DNA from: an uncultured cyanobacterium
Lineage (GTDB): Bacteria; Cyanobacteriota; Cyanobacteriia; Thermostichales; Thermostichaceae
Direction of reading: 5' to 3'
Length of the DNA stretch: 64,000 nucleotides
NCBI GenBank assembly: GCA_937944885.1
Contig: CALFBB010000047.1
Location: 17,680-81,679, forward strand
This document shows positions 27,323 to 39,531 of the stretch, in pieces. The position numbers were made by a program, and so were the translations under genes. How positions within the stretch are numbered: position 1 is the stretch's first letter; every line of letters starts with the position of its first letter. The notes under the pieces are model-generated. The model ran no database searches. It worked only from the letters and a program-made list of their open reading frames with translations, and was not told the DNA's origin.

Positions 27323-27494
27323 AACGGGTGAAGACCTTGGGGTAAAAAGCACCTTTGTCTACAGTTTTTATGGGATCCAACCGACCATGCCAAAAGTGAA
27401 GAAAACAGGATCCCTTCAGGGTTCCAGTCGGATCGACCCTTAGATTGGTTGAATCATTGGTGATTGGCTGCTCTCCCGAAAGGATCCTGCAACT

Positions 27495-31002
<3,508 letters not shown>

Positions 31003-31059
31003 TCCAGTGATCCGCATCACCGACAAGGGTAGAGTCCAGAGAAACCCCGAGTTAGATGG

Positions 31060-31088
31060 TTGTCCTACCCGCAGCGATGCTCTATGAT
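31060..31088 (+). promoter_or_regulatory. Predicted promoter of a short RNA
   Basis: TTGTCC at 31060-31065 and TATGAT at 31083-31088 are separated by 17 bases, a good sigma-70-type promoter. Transcription would start near 31095, directly before the element complementary to Yfr1. Confidence 0.55.
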
Positions 31089-31094
31089 ACGTCT

Positions 31095-31157
31095 CAGGTG
31101 AGGAGTGAACGCCAATCGGGGGAAGCGGACGAAACACGGACAGTCCCTTCCCCTTTT
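31095..31157 (+). ncRNA. Predicted ~63-nt small RNA complementary to Yfr1
   Basis: Bounded by a consensus promoter on the left and a Rho-independent terminator on the right: GGGGAAG (31119-31125) pairs with CTTCCCC (31147-31153), extended by GGAC/GTCC (31127-31130 with 31143-31146), and followed by TTTT. The unpaired 5' part contains GTGAGGAGTGAACG (31098-31111), the exact reverse complement of 14 bases of Yfr1 (31294-31307), including most of its invariant motif. I know of no named family for this RNA. A 19-codon frame from the GTG inside the element is unlikely to be a gene. Expression is not shown. Confidence 0.55.
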
Positions 31158-31275
31158 GGTGTGAAAAGGAGCAAAAACCTTTCCTCAAAAAGGCTCTGAT
31201 TTAGCCAGAAGACGGGGATCTCCCCTTTCTTAACCGTCTTTGCCAGGGCCAATCGAATGCCACTATGATAGAGGA

Positions 31276-31345
31276 AGCGGAGACGCATGTTTCCGTTCAC
31301 TCCTCACACCATCTTCCGCTCGGCGTAGAGTCGAGCGGTTTTCTT
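31276..31345 (+). ncRNA. yfr1: Yfr1 small regulatory RNA
   Basis: All hallmarks of Yfr1 are present. The first hairpin is CGGAGAC-GCAT-GTTTCCG (31278-31295). The invariant single-stranded ACTCCTCACAC follows at 31299-31309. The second hairpin, CCGCTCG...CGAGCGG (31316-31338) followed by TTTT, is the terminator. A promoter precedes it: TTGCCA at 31240-31245 and TATGAT at 31264-31269. Yfr1 is a ~55-70-nt RNA conserved across cyanobacteria that base-pairs with mRNAs, including those for outer-membrane porins, near their ribosome binding sites. The coordinates of the RNA ends are estimates. Confidence 0.9.
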
Positions 31346-31836
31346 GTGGAGTGTCCTCGTCCGGGGATCTGCAAATGGGTTAGGGTTTATGGCAAACTGC
31401 CGAGACGGTTGCGGTACAGTTTGTTTCGAGCTCCCTGATGCAAATCATACGTCCTTGGTTCCTTTTCCACCGCAAAGCAGGTTTGACAAAACAGGCGGGA
31501 GGTTTGCCGAATCCAATGTGCAACTCCTATCAAACAACAACTGCGACAGCGGTGCACCTACTTAGAGGCTCAGATCTTACTCAGCTCGGCCATAGGGGCA
31601 ACCATCCTCGAAACAAACCCGCATCGGTTGTAGGGCAAACCGCAGTCCCAAGACAGACAAATGCTACAAACCCAGCTTAAGTAATGCTAGACTAGTGTTT
31701 CAATGAGATTTGCACAAATTCCGGCATCCTTAGCTTGAGCTTGAGGCCGTTGATTTGCTGCACATTTTCTCAAATTCAGCTCCCTTCTGGCCTTTGCTAG
31801 AGGGGGTAGCCGAGAGCAAGCAGCACCGAGGATCCC
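31346..31836. other. Intergenic region between yfr1 and clpX
   Basis: No ORF of merit. GTTTGTTTCGAG at 31419-31430 recurs inverted at 31607-31618, which could close a structure of about 200 bases. The last 100 bases presumably hold the clpX promoter and leader; GAGG lies a few bases before the clpX ATG. Confidence 0.4.
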
Positions 31837-33186
31837 ATGGCCAAATACGACTCCCACTTGAAATGCTCCTTCTGCGGTAAGTCACAGGATCAAGTTCGTA
31901 AATTGATTGCTGGGCCAGGAGTTTACATCTGTGATGAGTGTGTTGACCTCTGCAATGAGATTTTGGATGAAGAACTCTACGACGGCAACACTCCTCCCGC
32001 TACTACTGCTGCTGCAAGCCGCCGTGAAGCCCCGAAAAAATCCTCTCGCAGCTTGCCTTCTCTAACCCAGCTGCCGAAGCCCTGTGAGATCAAGCGCTAT
32101 CTCGACCAATATGTAATTGGGCAGGAAAATGCCAAGAAGGTGCTGTCGGTGGCAGTGTACAACCACTATAAGCGACTTTATTCCAAGAGTAACCCGACCA
32201 TTGGTACGGCAACTTCTGAACTGGACGACGTAGAGCTACAAAAGTCCAATATCCTCATCATCGGTCCCACCGGTTCCGGCAAGACCCTGCTGGCGGAAAC
32301 CTTAGCTCGCATGTTGGATGTGCCCTTTGCGGTTGCCGATGCTACCACCCTCACAGAAGCGGGTTATGTGGGTGAGGACGTAGAAAATATCCTTCTGCGC
32401 CTATTACAGGTGGCCGATTTGGATGTAGAAGAAGCTCAGCGGGGCATTATCTACATCGATGAGATTGACAAAATTGCCCGCAAGAGTGAAAACCCCTCCA
32501 TTACTCGTGATGTATCGGGGGAAGGGGTGCAGCAGGCCTTGTTGAAAATGCTGGAGGGTACGATTGCCAATGTGCCGCCTCAAGGAGGTCGCAAGCACCC
32601 TTACCAAGACTGCATTCAGATTGACACCTCCAACATTCTCTTCATCTGTGGAGGGGCATTTGTCGGTTTGGAGAAGGTGATTGAACAGCGGCTTGGCAAG
32701 AAGTCGATGGGCTTTATCAAGCAAGGTGAACAGCTGTCGGTTACTCGTGACCAACGCATGGCCAATGCCCTCAAGGCTTTGGAGCCGGAAGATTTGGTCA
32801 AGTACGGCATGATCCCTGAGTTCACAGGGCGGATCCCGGTGGTGGCAACCCTAGATCCTCTGGATGAGAAGGCGCTAGAGGCGATCTTGACCCAGCCCAA
32901 AAATGCTATTCTCAAGCAAGCTCAGAAGTTGCTGCGGATGGATGGCGTGGAGCTAGAGTTCGAACCGGCAGCCATTTCCGCCATTGCCAAGGAGGCCTAC
33001 CGCCGCAAGACTGGGGCACGGGCTCTGCGGGCTATTGTGGAAGAGGTGATGTTGGATGTCATGTACGAGATTCCCTCTCGCCGCGACGTCAAGCAGATGC
33101 GCATCACCGCCGATATGGTGGAGCGCCGTTCCACCAGCGAGCTGATTCCTCACCCTTCCACTTTACCCAAGCCGGAATCTGCCTAA
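31837..33186 (+). CDS. clpX: ATP-dependent Clp protease ATP-binding subunit ClpX
   Basis: A hexameric AAA+ unfoldase that feeds substrates to ClpP. The N-terminal zinc-binding domain has CSFCGKSQ and CDECVDLC (four cysteines, residues ~10-36). A Thr/Ala-rich linker of ~25 residues follows. The AAA+ module has Walker A GPTGSGKT near 143, Walker [12 protein letters not shown] near 205, sensor and the substrate pore loop GYVGEDVE near 176, and arginine-rich [14 protein letters not shown] near 328. Length 449 is typical. ClpP is not adjacent here; the gene is followed by ktrAB on the same strand. Confidence 0.98.
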   Translation: MAKYDSHLKCSFCGKSQDQVRKLIAGPGVYICDECVDLCNEILDEELYDGNTPPATTAAASRREAPKKSSRSLPSLTQLPKPCEIKRYLDQYVIGQENAKKVLSVAVYNHYKRLYSKSNPTIGTATSELDDVELQKSNILIIGPTGSGKTLLAETLARMLDVPFAVADATTLTEAGYVGEDVENILLRLLQVADLDVEEAQRGIIYIDEIDKIARKSENPSITRDVSGEGVQQALLKMLEGTIANVPPQGGRKHPYQDCIQIDTSNILFICGGAFVGLEKVIEQRLGKKSMGFIKQGEQLSVTRDQRMANALKALEPEDLVKYGMIPEFTGRIPVVATLDPLDEKALEAILTQPKNAILKQAQKLLRMDGVELEFEPAAISAIAKEAYRRKTGARALRAIVEEVMLDVMYEIPSRRDVKQMRITADMVERRSTSELIPHPSTLPKPESA

Positions 33187-33263
33187 ATGGATGAGAAGAT
33201 ATTGAGAAAAAATATTCAGAAAATATATGGTCCGTTCGTTGGCGGTGAGGAGCAAGAGGGCGA

Positions 33264-33929
33264 ATGGCTCGGCAGCGGGTGGATCACGAGTATGCGGTAA
33301 TTGGGCTGGGACGTTTTGGCTCTAGTTTGGCTCTGACCTTGATGGAGAGGGGGCACAATGTTCTGGGCATTGATCGCAGCCGAGAGATTGTGCAGCGAAT
33401 GGCGGATCAACTCACCCAAGTGGTGGCGATGGACTCCAGCGATGAAGATGCCCTGCGAGCGGTGGATATTCTCTCTTTCGATACCGTAGTCGTAGCGATT
33501 GGGAGCGACTTTGAGAGTAACCTGCTGACGACGGTAGCTCTGAAAAGTTTGGGGGCTCGCAATGTGGTCTGCAAAGCTTCCACAGAGCGTCAACGCTCGA
33601 TCTTGCTGCGGGTGGGGGCGGATCGGGTGGTGCTGCCGGAACAGGAGGCAGGACGTCGCTTGGCGCAGGTTTTGACAGCGCCGGGGGTTTTGGATCAGCT
33701 AGAGCTGGAGCCGGGCTACAGTATTACGGAGCTAAAGGTACCGCGGTCGTTGATGGGTCACACCCTCTCGGAGTCAGATTTGCGGCGTCGTTTTGGTATT
33801 ACGGTGTTGGTGGTGAAGCGCAAGCAATCTTTGGTTGTTTCGCCTCCGGCAGATTATGTGTTGGAGGAAGGGGATCTTTTGGTGGTGCTCGGTGCTAACA
33901 CCAACATTAGTCGCCTCAATGAGCTGTGA
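33264..33929 (+). CDS. ktrA: Potassium uptake regulatory subunit KtrA (RCK protein)
   Basis: A 221-residue cytosolic RCK-domain protein. The N-terminal Rossmann fold has the dinucleotide-binding loop VIGLGRFGSSLALTL near residue 10, an acidic GIDRSREIVQ strand end near 35 and VAMDSSDEDAL near 55. The C-terminal TrkA_C domain starts near 140 (ITELKVPRSLMGHTL... DLLVVLGAN). It binds ATP/ADP and gates the membrane subunit KtrB, encoded 9 bases downstream. Confidence 0.93.
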   Translation: MARQRVDHEYAVIGLGRFGSSLALTLMERGHNVLGIDRSREIVQRMADQLTQVVAMDSSDEDALRAVDILSFDTVVVAIGSDFESNLLTTVALKSLGARNVVCKASTERQRSILLRVGADRVVLPEQEAGRRLAQVLTAPGVLDQLELEPGYSITELKVPRSLMGHTLSESDLRRRFGITVLVVKRKQSLVVSPPADYVLEEGDLLVVLGANTNISRLNEL

Positions 33930-33938
33930 GGGAGGCCG

Positions 33939-35366
33939 ATGGAACCGGAGGTGACCCAAGACTTTATCCCGCTAGCACGAACAGACTCTAGTTCCTCTCG
34001 ACCCTCCAACGTCTTTTTTAAGAATCGTTTTAATCGGTTCTTTTGGGGAGACAAGCGTCGCCCCTTGCCGCCACCCTTGCGCTTGGTAACGGGGCTGGGG
34101 TTGCTGGCGGTGGTGGGTACCTTGATTTTGATGTTGCCGGGGATTGGACGCGGGGATCCCTTGCGCTGGAATGAAGCTTTGTTTACAGCAATGTCAGCCT
34201 TGAGTGTGACGGGTCTGTCGATTATCCAGGTGGCAGAGGAGCTAACTCTGGTGGGTCAGATTGTATTGCTCATCTTGATCCAGATTGGCGGGGTGGGCTT
34301 TATGGTACTGGCGGTGGTGATATTTCAGCTGATGGGGCGGCGTATTTCTCTATTGAATCGACTAGCCCTCTGTAATTCTCTAGGGTTGATCGATCCAGGG
34401 GCGATTCTGACTTTGACCCGCAAGGTGTTGCTCTCGGTTACCTTGATTGAGTTGGGGGGAGCGTTGCTGCTGTGGCTGCACTGGCGGGACTTGTATGGTC
34501 CGGGGCGGGCGGTTTTTCTGGCAGTTTTTCATGCGGTGTCTGCCTTTTGCAATGCTGGGTTTGATCTGTTTGGCACCGCCGGGATCCCTACGGATGGTCT
34601 TTCTTTGTCGATTTTGGCTGTCCTGATTTTTATTGGCGGGCTGGGCATTCCTGTCCTGTCGGATTTGCTTACTTGGCCGCGGGGTCATCGCTTGTCTTTG
34701 CATACGCGTATCACACTTGCGGTGGTGGTGGTGTTGCTGTGCACGGGGGGCATCGGTATGTTTTTGGGCGAGAGCTTGCCCGGCGGATCCCTATTGGAAG
34801 TGAGCTGGCCCCGCCGCCTAGGCCTGACCTTTTTTCAGTCGGTTTCTGCACGAACAGCTGGGTTTGCCGGGATCCCAATTCAGGACTTATCTGCACCGAG
34901 TCAGTTATTGCTGATGGCTCTGATGTTTATTGGGGCAGCTCCAGCCTCTATGGGAGGTGGAATAACCACCGGAACCTTTGCGGTGCTGGTACTGGCCTTG
35001 TGGGGCTATGCCCGTGGTTTACCCAGCGCGCAGATTGCCGGGCGTAGTTTGGACCCTTCTATGGTGCGCAAAGCAGCAGCGGTGTTGACGGTTTCGCTGT
35101 TTGTGGTGCTGTTGGCGGCTTGGTTGATTTTGCTCACCCACAGAGAAAGTCGGCTGGATCCGGTTTTGTTTGAGGTGATCTCAGCTTTTGCCACCTGTGG
35201 TCTCTCCACGGGGTTCACTGGGGAGCTGAACCTGTTTGGCCAACTGGTCATTGCTCTGGTGATGTTCTGGGGAAGGCTGGGGGCGCTGACAATTGTTTTG
35301 GCGCTGGCTCAACAACAACCGCGGCAGTTGGTGATTTATCCTGAGGAACCCATTTTGATTGGTTAG
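33939..35366 (+). CDS. ktrB: Sodium-dependent potassium transporter KtrB
   Basis: A TrkH/KtrB-family transporter of 475 residues with four M1-P-M2 repeats. The filter glycines are found in AMSALSVTGLSI near 90, AVSAFCNAGFDLF near 202, SVSARTAGFAGIP near 305 and AFATCGLSTGFTG near 418, with M2 hydrophobic segments between them. It forms the K+ channel of the Ktr system, important in cyanobacterial adaptation to salt and osmotic stress. A cytosolic, basic N-terminal ~45 residues precede the first helix. It follows ktrA by 9 bases; the extra cyanobacterial subunit KtrE is not in this window. Confidence 0.93.
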   Translation: MEPEVTQDFIPLARTDSSSSRPSNVFFKNRFNRFFWGDKRRPLPPPLRLVTGLGLLAVVGTLILMLPGIGRGDPLRWNEALFTAMSALSVTGLSIIQVAEELTLVGQIVLLILIQIGGVGFMVLAVVIFQLMGRRISLLNRLALCNSLGLIDPGAILTLTRKVLLSVTLIELGGALLLWLHWRDLYGPGRAVFLAVFHAVSAFCNAGFDLFGTAGIPTDGLSLSILAVLIFIGGLGIPVLSDLLTWPRGHRLSLHTRITLAVVVVLLCTGGIGMFLGESLPGGSLLEVSWPRRLGLTFFQSVSARTAGFAGIPIQDLSAPSQLLLMALMFIGAAPASMGGGITTGTFAVLVLALWGYARGLPSAQIAGRSLDPSMVRKAAAVLTVSLFVVLLAAWLILLTHRESRLDPVLFEVISAFATCGLSTGFTGELNLFGQLVIALVMFWGRLGALTIVLALAQQQPRQLVIYPEEPILIG

Positions 35367-35517
35367 GAACCAGTGTCCGAAGTGCACAGAAGTCGGCTCT
35401 CCCTGCCGGTACCCAAAGGTTGAAGATTGCTCAGGCAACCGGCTGGGTTGAAGCGTTAGAAAGGCTCAGCCCCCTCCTGTGGGAAGCTGGCGCAACCGCA
35501 AAGCAGCTCAGTGTGGT

Positions 35518-36093
35518 TCACAGCAGCAACACCTTAGGGGAGATCAACAAAACCAGGGATCCCTGTCGATAATCGATGCGACCCTGCAAGAAACGTACCT
35601 GCGCCAGGCCTGCCTTTTTGAGGGTGATGGCCTGTACGTGGTCATGGCTGCGGGTGGATTGCAATCCGATTGCCCCCTGTACCCACAGGCTCAAGTCCGG
35701 TTGATGGCCTACCAAGGCCAAAGCAGTGAGGGGATCCTGCTGGGTTTGCCAACGCACCAGATCGGCCAAGCTGCCTCCGGGAGCCAGTGGCTCAAACACT
35801 TGCACAACTTTGGAAAGTCCTTCCTCGGCAAAAAGTTCAGCCGTTTGGCGAGCCCTGAGAAGGGGACTGGTAAGGATAATCGGCCATTCCCAGCCCATGG
35901 CCTTGAGGCGGCGGGCAATTTTCCGGCAGCGTTTGCGGCCTTCGTCTGTCAGGGCCCGAAAGGCATCTTCCATGTCCGCCCGGGGTTCTTCGGCAATGCC
36001 ATGGCGAATAAAATCCACAGAAAGAGCCTCTAGCGAATTTTTCATCTCTGCCGCATTGTGACTCTCATCGCTGCGCTCGACCTCAGATACCAT
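35518..36093 (-). CDS. sixA: SixA-type phosphohistidine phosphatase
   Basis: A histidine phosphatase superfamily (branch 1) protein. The catalytic motif is VDFIRHGIAEE (RHG), followed by LTDEGRKRCRKIARRL, the TSPLLRARQTAELF arginine region and the second catalytic His in LVGHQPDLS. In E. coli SixA dephosphorylates phosphohistidine on phosphotransfer proteins; the target here is unknown. Three in-frame starts exist: TTG 36105, ATG 36093 and ATG 36045. The ATG at 36093 is used, but the one at 36045 would start closest to the conserved fold. Confidence 0.83.
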   Translation of the reverse strand: MVSEVERSDESHNAAEMKNSLEALSVDFIRHGIAEEPRADMEDAFRALTDEGRKRCRKIARRLKAMGWEWPIILTSPLLRARQTAELFAEEGLSKVVQVFEPLAPGGSLADLVRWQTQQDPLTALALVGHQPDLSLWVQGAIGLQSTRSHDHVQAITLKKAGLAQVRFLQGRIDYRQGSLVLLISPKVLLL

Positions 36094-36235
36094 TGACGCA
36101 CTCAAACCTCAACTCTCTCAGAATACTGCCCTTGAGGTGAGGTTGCTTCGGCAGTTAAGAAAACCCCAGAACCCTTGAAAACAACCCTCGCTGCCCATGA
36201 CCGATCCCCGATAGCGATGCACGCTGCTACCCCGG

Positions 36236-38359
36236 CTAAAGGCTTTGGCTAACTAGAGTACGCCCCTCTTGGGTGTAGAGCTGCCAGTAATTCCAGTAGT
36301 TGCCAAACACGGACTTCACATAGCCACGAGTTTCTGCGAAAGGAATTTGCTCTACAAACAGATCCGGATCCGCGAAGCCGTAGCGGTTCAGCCATCGGGC
36401 AACATTGCCGGGGCCACCGTTGTAACTGGCCAAGGCCAACAGGGTGTTGTCTTGGTAGGTACGGTGGGTGTAGTCCAGATACCAGGCTCCCAAGTAAAGA
36501 TTATCGGCAGGATGGGTCAGGCTGTACTGACCTAGGCCGATCTGCTGTGCAATCCAGCGTCCGGTGGCGGGCATCACCTGCATCAAACCCAGTGCTCCGG
36601 AAACCGAGACAATTTCCGGCTCAAATCGCGACTCCTGCCGAATCAAGGCCGCCACCATCAGCGGGTTGAGGTTAAACTGCCGTGACCAGTGGGCTATGCC
36701 CGGCCGGGCATAGGGATCCCCATGCCAGCTGTTATCCGGGCTGGCGTAGTAATGCAGGGGGTAGACGGCTTGCCAGAAATCCTGTCGCTGCCGCAAAGCC
36801 TCCAACACAGGGTCAGGGTCATCGCTGAAGCGCAAGGCTGCTACTTGGTTAATACCGCGCAGATGCTCCCCGGCTTTGTTGCGCAGAATACCAGTTACAA
36901 ACCGCTCTAGGATACTCATCTGGCGGGGATCCCGTTGCGTGGGCGTTTCTCCTTGCCAGCGTTCCCAGGCCAGTTGGCTGGCTCCCATCAGATGTAGGGT
37001 TTGGGTGGCCTCAGAAACCCCTGGTAGCGGTTGGCGCACCGGCTCAAAATCCACCTCCACGCTCTTGCGGCCGCTACTAAAATCTCCCACCGGCCAGCCC
37101 AGTTGCACTGCCGCCCGCCAAGCATAGTAGGTGTGGGGAAAGCGACTCAACACCAACTGATAGGTCTGCCGGGCTGCTGCGGTATCTCCCAGTTGTTCTT
37201 GCCACTTACCTGCCCAGTAGAGCAGTTGGGCTCCCATTTCCGTATCCCGTTGGCCGGATCCCACCCGTTGGGCGATGGCAATGGCCGAGTTGAGATTACC
37301 GGCTTCAGCTTGGTTCCAGGCGAGGGTCCAAGCGGTATTGGCAGCAGCTTCACTTTCAGGAAAACGCTCCCAGAGAGCTTGGCGGGTGACCTGGGCCGAT
37401 TGCGGACTGGCATTGCGATCGTACAGTTGACTGAGGCTAAGCAGCGCTTCGGGGGCCTCTTTGTCGGATCCGGATCCCACCTGTTTGAGCAGTTCAATTG
37501 CCGTGGGTAAATCACTCAGCTCCGCCAGACGGCGACGGGTAAGAGAGGCATCCGGTCCATCCGGAAATTGCGCCAGCAAGGCTTGGTAAGCAGCAATCGC
37601 CTGGGGGAACTCCCGGGAGATCTGGTGGCTGCGACCCCAACGGTAGAGATTTTGCGAAGTTGCCGGGGCCCGACCATAGGCCCGCGCTGCTTTGCCATAT
37701 TCCCGTTGCTCCCAATAGGCATCGGCAATGATCTGCCAATCAGCAGGGGTCAGGGATCCCTCCTGAGCCTGCCGCCAGCGATCCAAAAGTGGCGTTAATC
37801 CAGCAATTTGGGGATGGTGTTGGGCTAAATCCCGCAGCAGGTCATAGCGTTCTGGGTTAAGAGTCAGCAAGTACTTAAGGGCCCGTCCGGTTACCGGGTG
37901 GGTAGGAAATTGCTGCCGCAGTTGATCCACCTTGCCCATCCCCCAAAGGGCATAAGCAGCTACCGGACTATTGGGATACTCCGCCAGGATTTTTGGCCAC
38001 CAGATCCCTTGCGCTGTTTCTTTATCTTGTAATTTCTCGTAGGCTTGCGCCCGCAGTTTCCAAATTTCATCCGTAAGAACGGGCAGGCTGTCTTCTAATC
38101 CCTCTAGGTGTCGGAGAGCCAATTCTGCTTGACCCGCTTGCAAATCAGCATAGGCTTGCAAAAAGGCAGTGGTGGAGGTTCGAGGGAGTGGATCAACATC
38201 CACCGGATTGGAGGCCACTTCCAAAGGCTCCGCCTGAGAGAGGTGAGCGGCATCCGTTTGCCAAAAGCCCCAGATGGCCCCAGCCAGAGTGGATCCCAGC
38301 ATCAGGACTCCAACCCCTATCCCTGTCCAGAGGCGATTCTTTTCCAACGGGATCCCCAT
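36236..38359 (-). CDS. Soluble lytic murein transglycosylase-like protein
   Basis: A 707-residue periplasmic or membrane-anchored peptidoglycan lyase. The N-terminal hydrophobic segment (about 9-32) is a signal anchor. The middle ~450 residues are helical TPR-like repeats, as in Slt70's superhelical U domain. The catalytic goose-lysozyme-like domain lies near 555-690: AALIRQESRFEPEIVS with the catalytic Glu, GALGLMQVMPATG, and LALASYNGGPGNV. It cleaves the MurNAc-GlcNAc bond forming 1,6-anhydro ends during wall remodelling. GTG/TTG alternatives were not needed; the ATG directly precedes the anchor. Confidence 0.9.
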   Translation of the reverse strand: MGIPLEKNRLWTGIGVGVLMLGSTLAGAIWGFWQTDAAHLSQAEPLEVASNPVDVDPLPRTSTTAFLQAYADLQAGQAELALRHLEGLEDSLPVLTDEIWKLRAQAYEKLQDKETAQGIWWPKILAEYPNSPVAAYALWGMGKVDQLRQQFPTHPVTGRALKYLLTLNPERYDLLRDLAQHHPQIAGLTPLLDRWRQAQEGSLTPADWQIIADAYWEQREYGKAARAYGRAPATSQNLYRWGRSHQISREFPQAIAAYQALLAQFPDGPDASLTRRRLAELSDLPTAIELLKQVGSGSDKEAPEALLSLSQLYDRNASPQSAQVTRQALWERFPESEAAANTAWTLAWNQAEAGNLNSAIAIAQRVGSGQRDTEMGAQLLYWAGKWQEQLGDTAAARQTYQLVLSRFPHTYYAWRAAVQLGWPVGDFSSGRKSVEVDFEPVRQPLPGVSEATQTLHLMGASQLAWERWQGETPTQRDPRQMSILERFVTGILRNKAGEHLRGINQVAALRFSDDPDPVLEALRQRQDFWQAVYPLHYYASPDNSWHGDPYARPGIAHWSRQFNLNPLMVAALIRQESRFEPEIVSVSGALGLMQVMPATGRWIAQQIGLGQYSLTHPADNLYLGAWYLDYTHRTYQDNTLLALASYNGGPGNVARWLNRYGFADPDLFVEQIPFAETRGYVKSVFGNYWNYWQLYTQEGRTLVSQSL

Positions 38360-38691
38360 GGGTCACACCCTCACCCGGCACGTCCTCTGGATAGGATACT
38401 CAATCGCCCCAAGGATAGCTACTTCCCCTTAGCGTAAAGCCGACTACCTCTTCCCTGCCCAAAGGTAAGCCCAAAACCCTGATGCTGGCCCTAAGAAGCT
38501 GACTAAGAAAAGGTTAATAGTTAATTGTCTAAAGATTATCTCTGGAATACTGTAGATTCGGTCTGAAGCTTGCAAAAAAACGTGATACTTTATCCATTAG
38601 GAAACCTAAAGTTACTACATCGTCGGAGCATTCTTGGTAACACCTGCTGGTGCAAGAAAATCAACAAGAGTCGTTATCTTAAAGCAGCACT
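38360..38691. other. AT-rich intergenic region upstream of a sugar-type ABC transporter
   Basis: A 332-base divergent region, clearly AT-richer than most of the window from about 38500. It has direct repeats CTAAGAA (38491, 38503) and TTAAT-type units near 38514-38524. I looked for a Pho box and did not find an 11-bp period. Confidence 0.45.
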
Positions 38692-39531
38692 ATGAAGTTG
38701 AAAGGTTATGGATGGAAAACCGCTGGGTGGATGCTTGCACCAACACTCTTTTTTTTGCTTCTGTTTACCTATGGTCCTGCCTTATACAACATTGTTACTA
38801 GCACAGCAGGATTTACCCGTCTGTTCAGCAGTCCTGCCAATCGAAACTTATTGGGGGTGACCCTGTCCTACATGACAATTGTGATTCCAGGTGCAGTGCT
38901 CTTGGGCCTAGGCTCAGCCCTCCTGGTGGATGGCCGTACCCCAGCCCGAATTTTAGCTAGGGCAGTTTTATTCCATCCGGTTATCTTGCCCACAGTTGCC
39001 TTTGCTGCCGTTTGGCTTTACTTGCTCAACCCGGTGAGCAGCCCTATTCGCGAGATCCTGGAGTGGTTCATGGGTGGGCGACGAAACATTCTCGGCTCCA
39101 GTACAACAGCTCTCTGGGCAGTAGCCTTGATTGGGATCCTCAAGCAATTTGGCTTGTATATGCTTTACTTTTTGGCCGGTCTGCAAGGGATCCCTCAGGA
39201 GTTAAAGGAGGCCGCTTGGATCGATGGTGCTGGTCGTTGGAAAACCTTTCGGCATGTAGTATTCCCTCTTTTGGGACCAACCCTCTTTTTTGTAGCTAGC
39301 ACTGCTCTTCTAGATAGTTTGCGCAATGTGGATCACATTTTTGTGTTGACCAAGGGAGGTCCATCCGATGCCACTAACATTTTGCTGTACCGAATTTTTG
39401 TCTTAGGGTTTGAGTACTATGACATTCCTCAAGCAGGAGCCCTAACCACTGTACTACTGTTTATTCTCACTTTAACTGCCCTCTTGACCATGCCCAGAAT
39501 TGAGAGACGAGTCCATTATTATGGAAACTAG
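38692..39531 (+). CDS. ABC transporter permease, MalF/UgpA type
   Basis: An inner-membrane permease of 279 residues with about six membrane segments. The cytoplasmic EAA loop that contacts the ATPase reads KEAAWIDGAGRWKTFRHVVFPLLGP near 180. Family: binding-protein-dependent transport of sugars and glycerol phosphates. It overlaps the next permease gene by 11 bases, and the binding-protein gene follows, so the three form one locus. Base composition is AT-richer than in neighbouring genes and only two GGATCC octamers occur, which may hint at more recent acquisition. Confidence 0.88.
   Translation: MKLKGYGWKTAGWMLAPTLFFLLLFTYGPALYNIVTSTAGFTRLFSSPANRNLLGVTLSYMTIVIPGAVLLGLGSALLVDGRTPARILARAVLFHPVILPTVAFAAVWLYLLNPVSSPIREILEWFMGGRRNILGSSTTALWAVALIGILKQFGLYMLYFLAGLQGIPQELKEAAWIDGAGRWKTFRHVVFPLLGPTLFFVASTALLDSLRNVDHIFVLTKGGPSDATNILLYRIFVLGFEYYDIPQAGALTTVLLFILTLTALLTMPRIERRVHYYGN

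Noticed and set aside
31098..31307. Inverted repeat as terminal repeats of a miniature transposon (MITE)
   Set aside because: The right arm is the conserved functional motif of Yfr1 and each half has its own promoter and terminator; there is no target-site duplication.
31344..31565. 73-codon frame after Yfr1, with a segment DANHTSLVPF that recalls a tmRNA tag
   Set aside because: No stop after the tag-like part, and no tmRNA acceptor or T arm nearby.
38500..38530. TTAAT repeats upstream of the UgpB-like locus as a Pho box
   Set aside because: The period is 7 bases, not 11, and only two units match.
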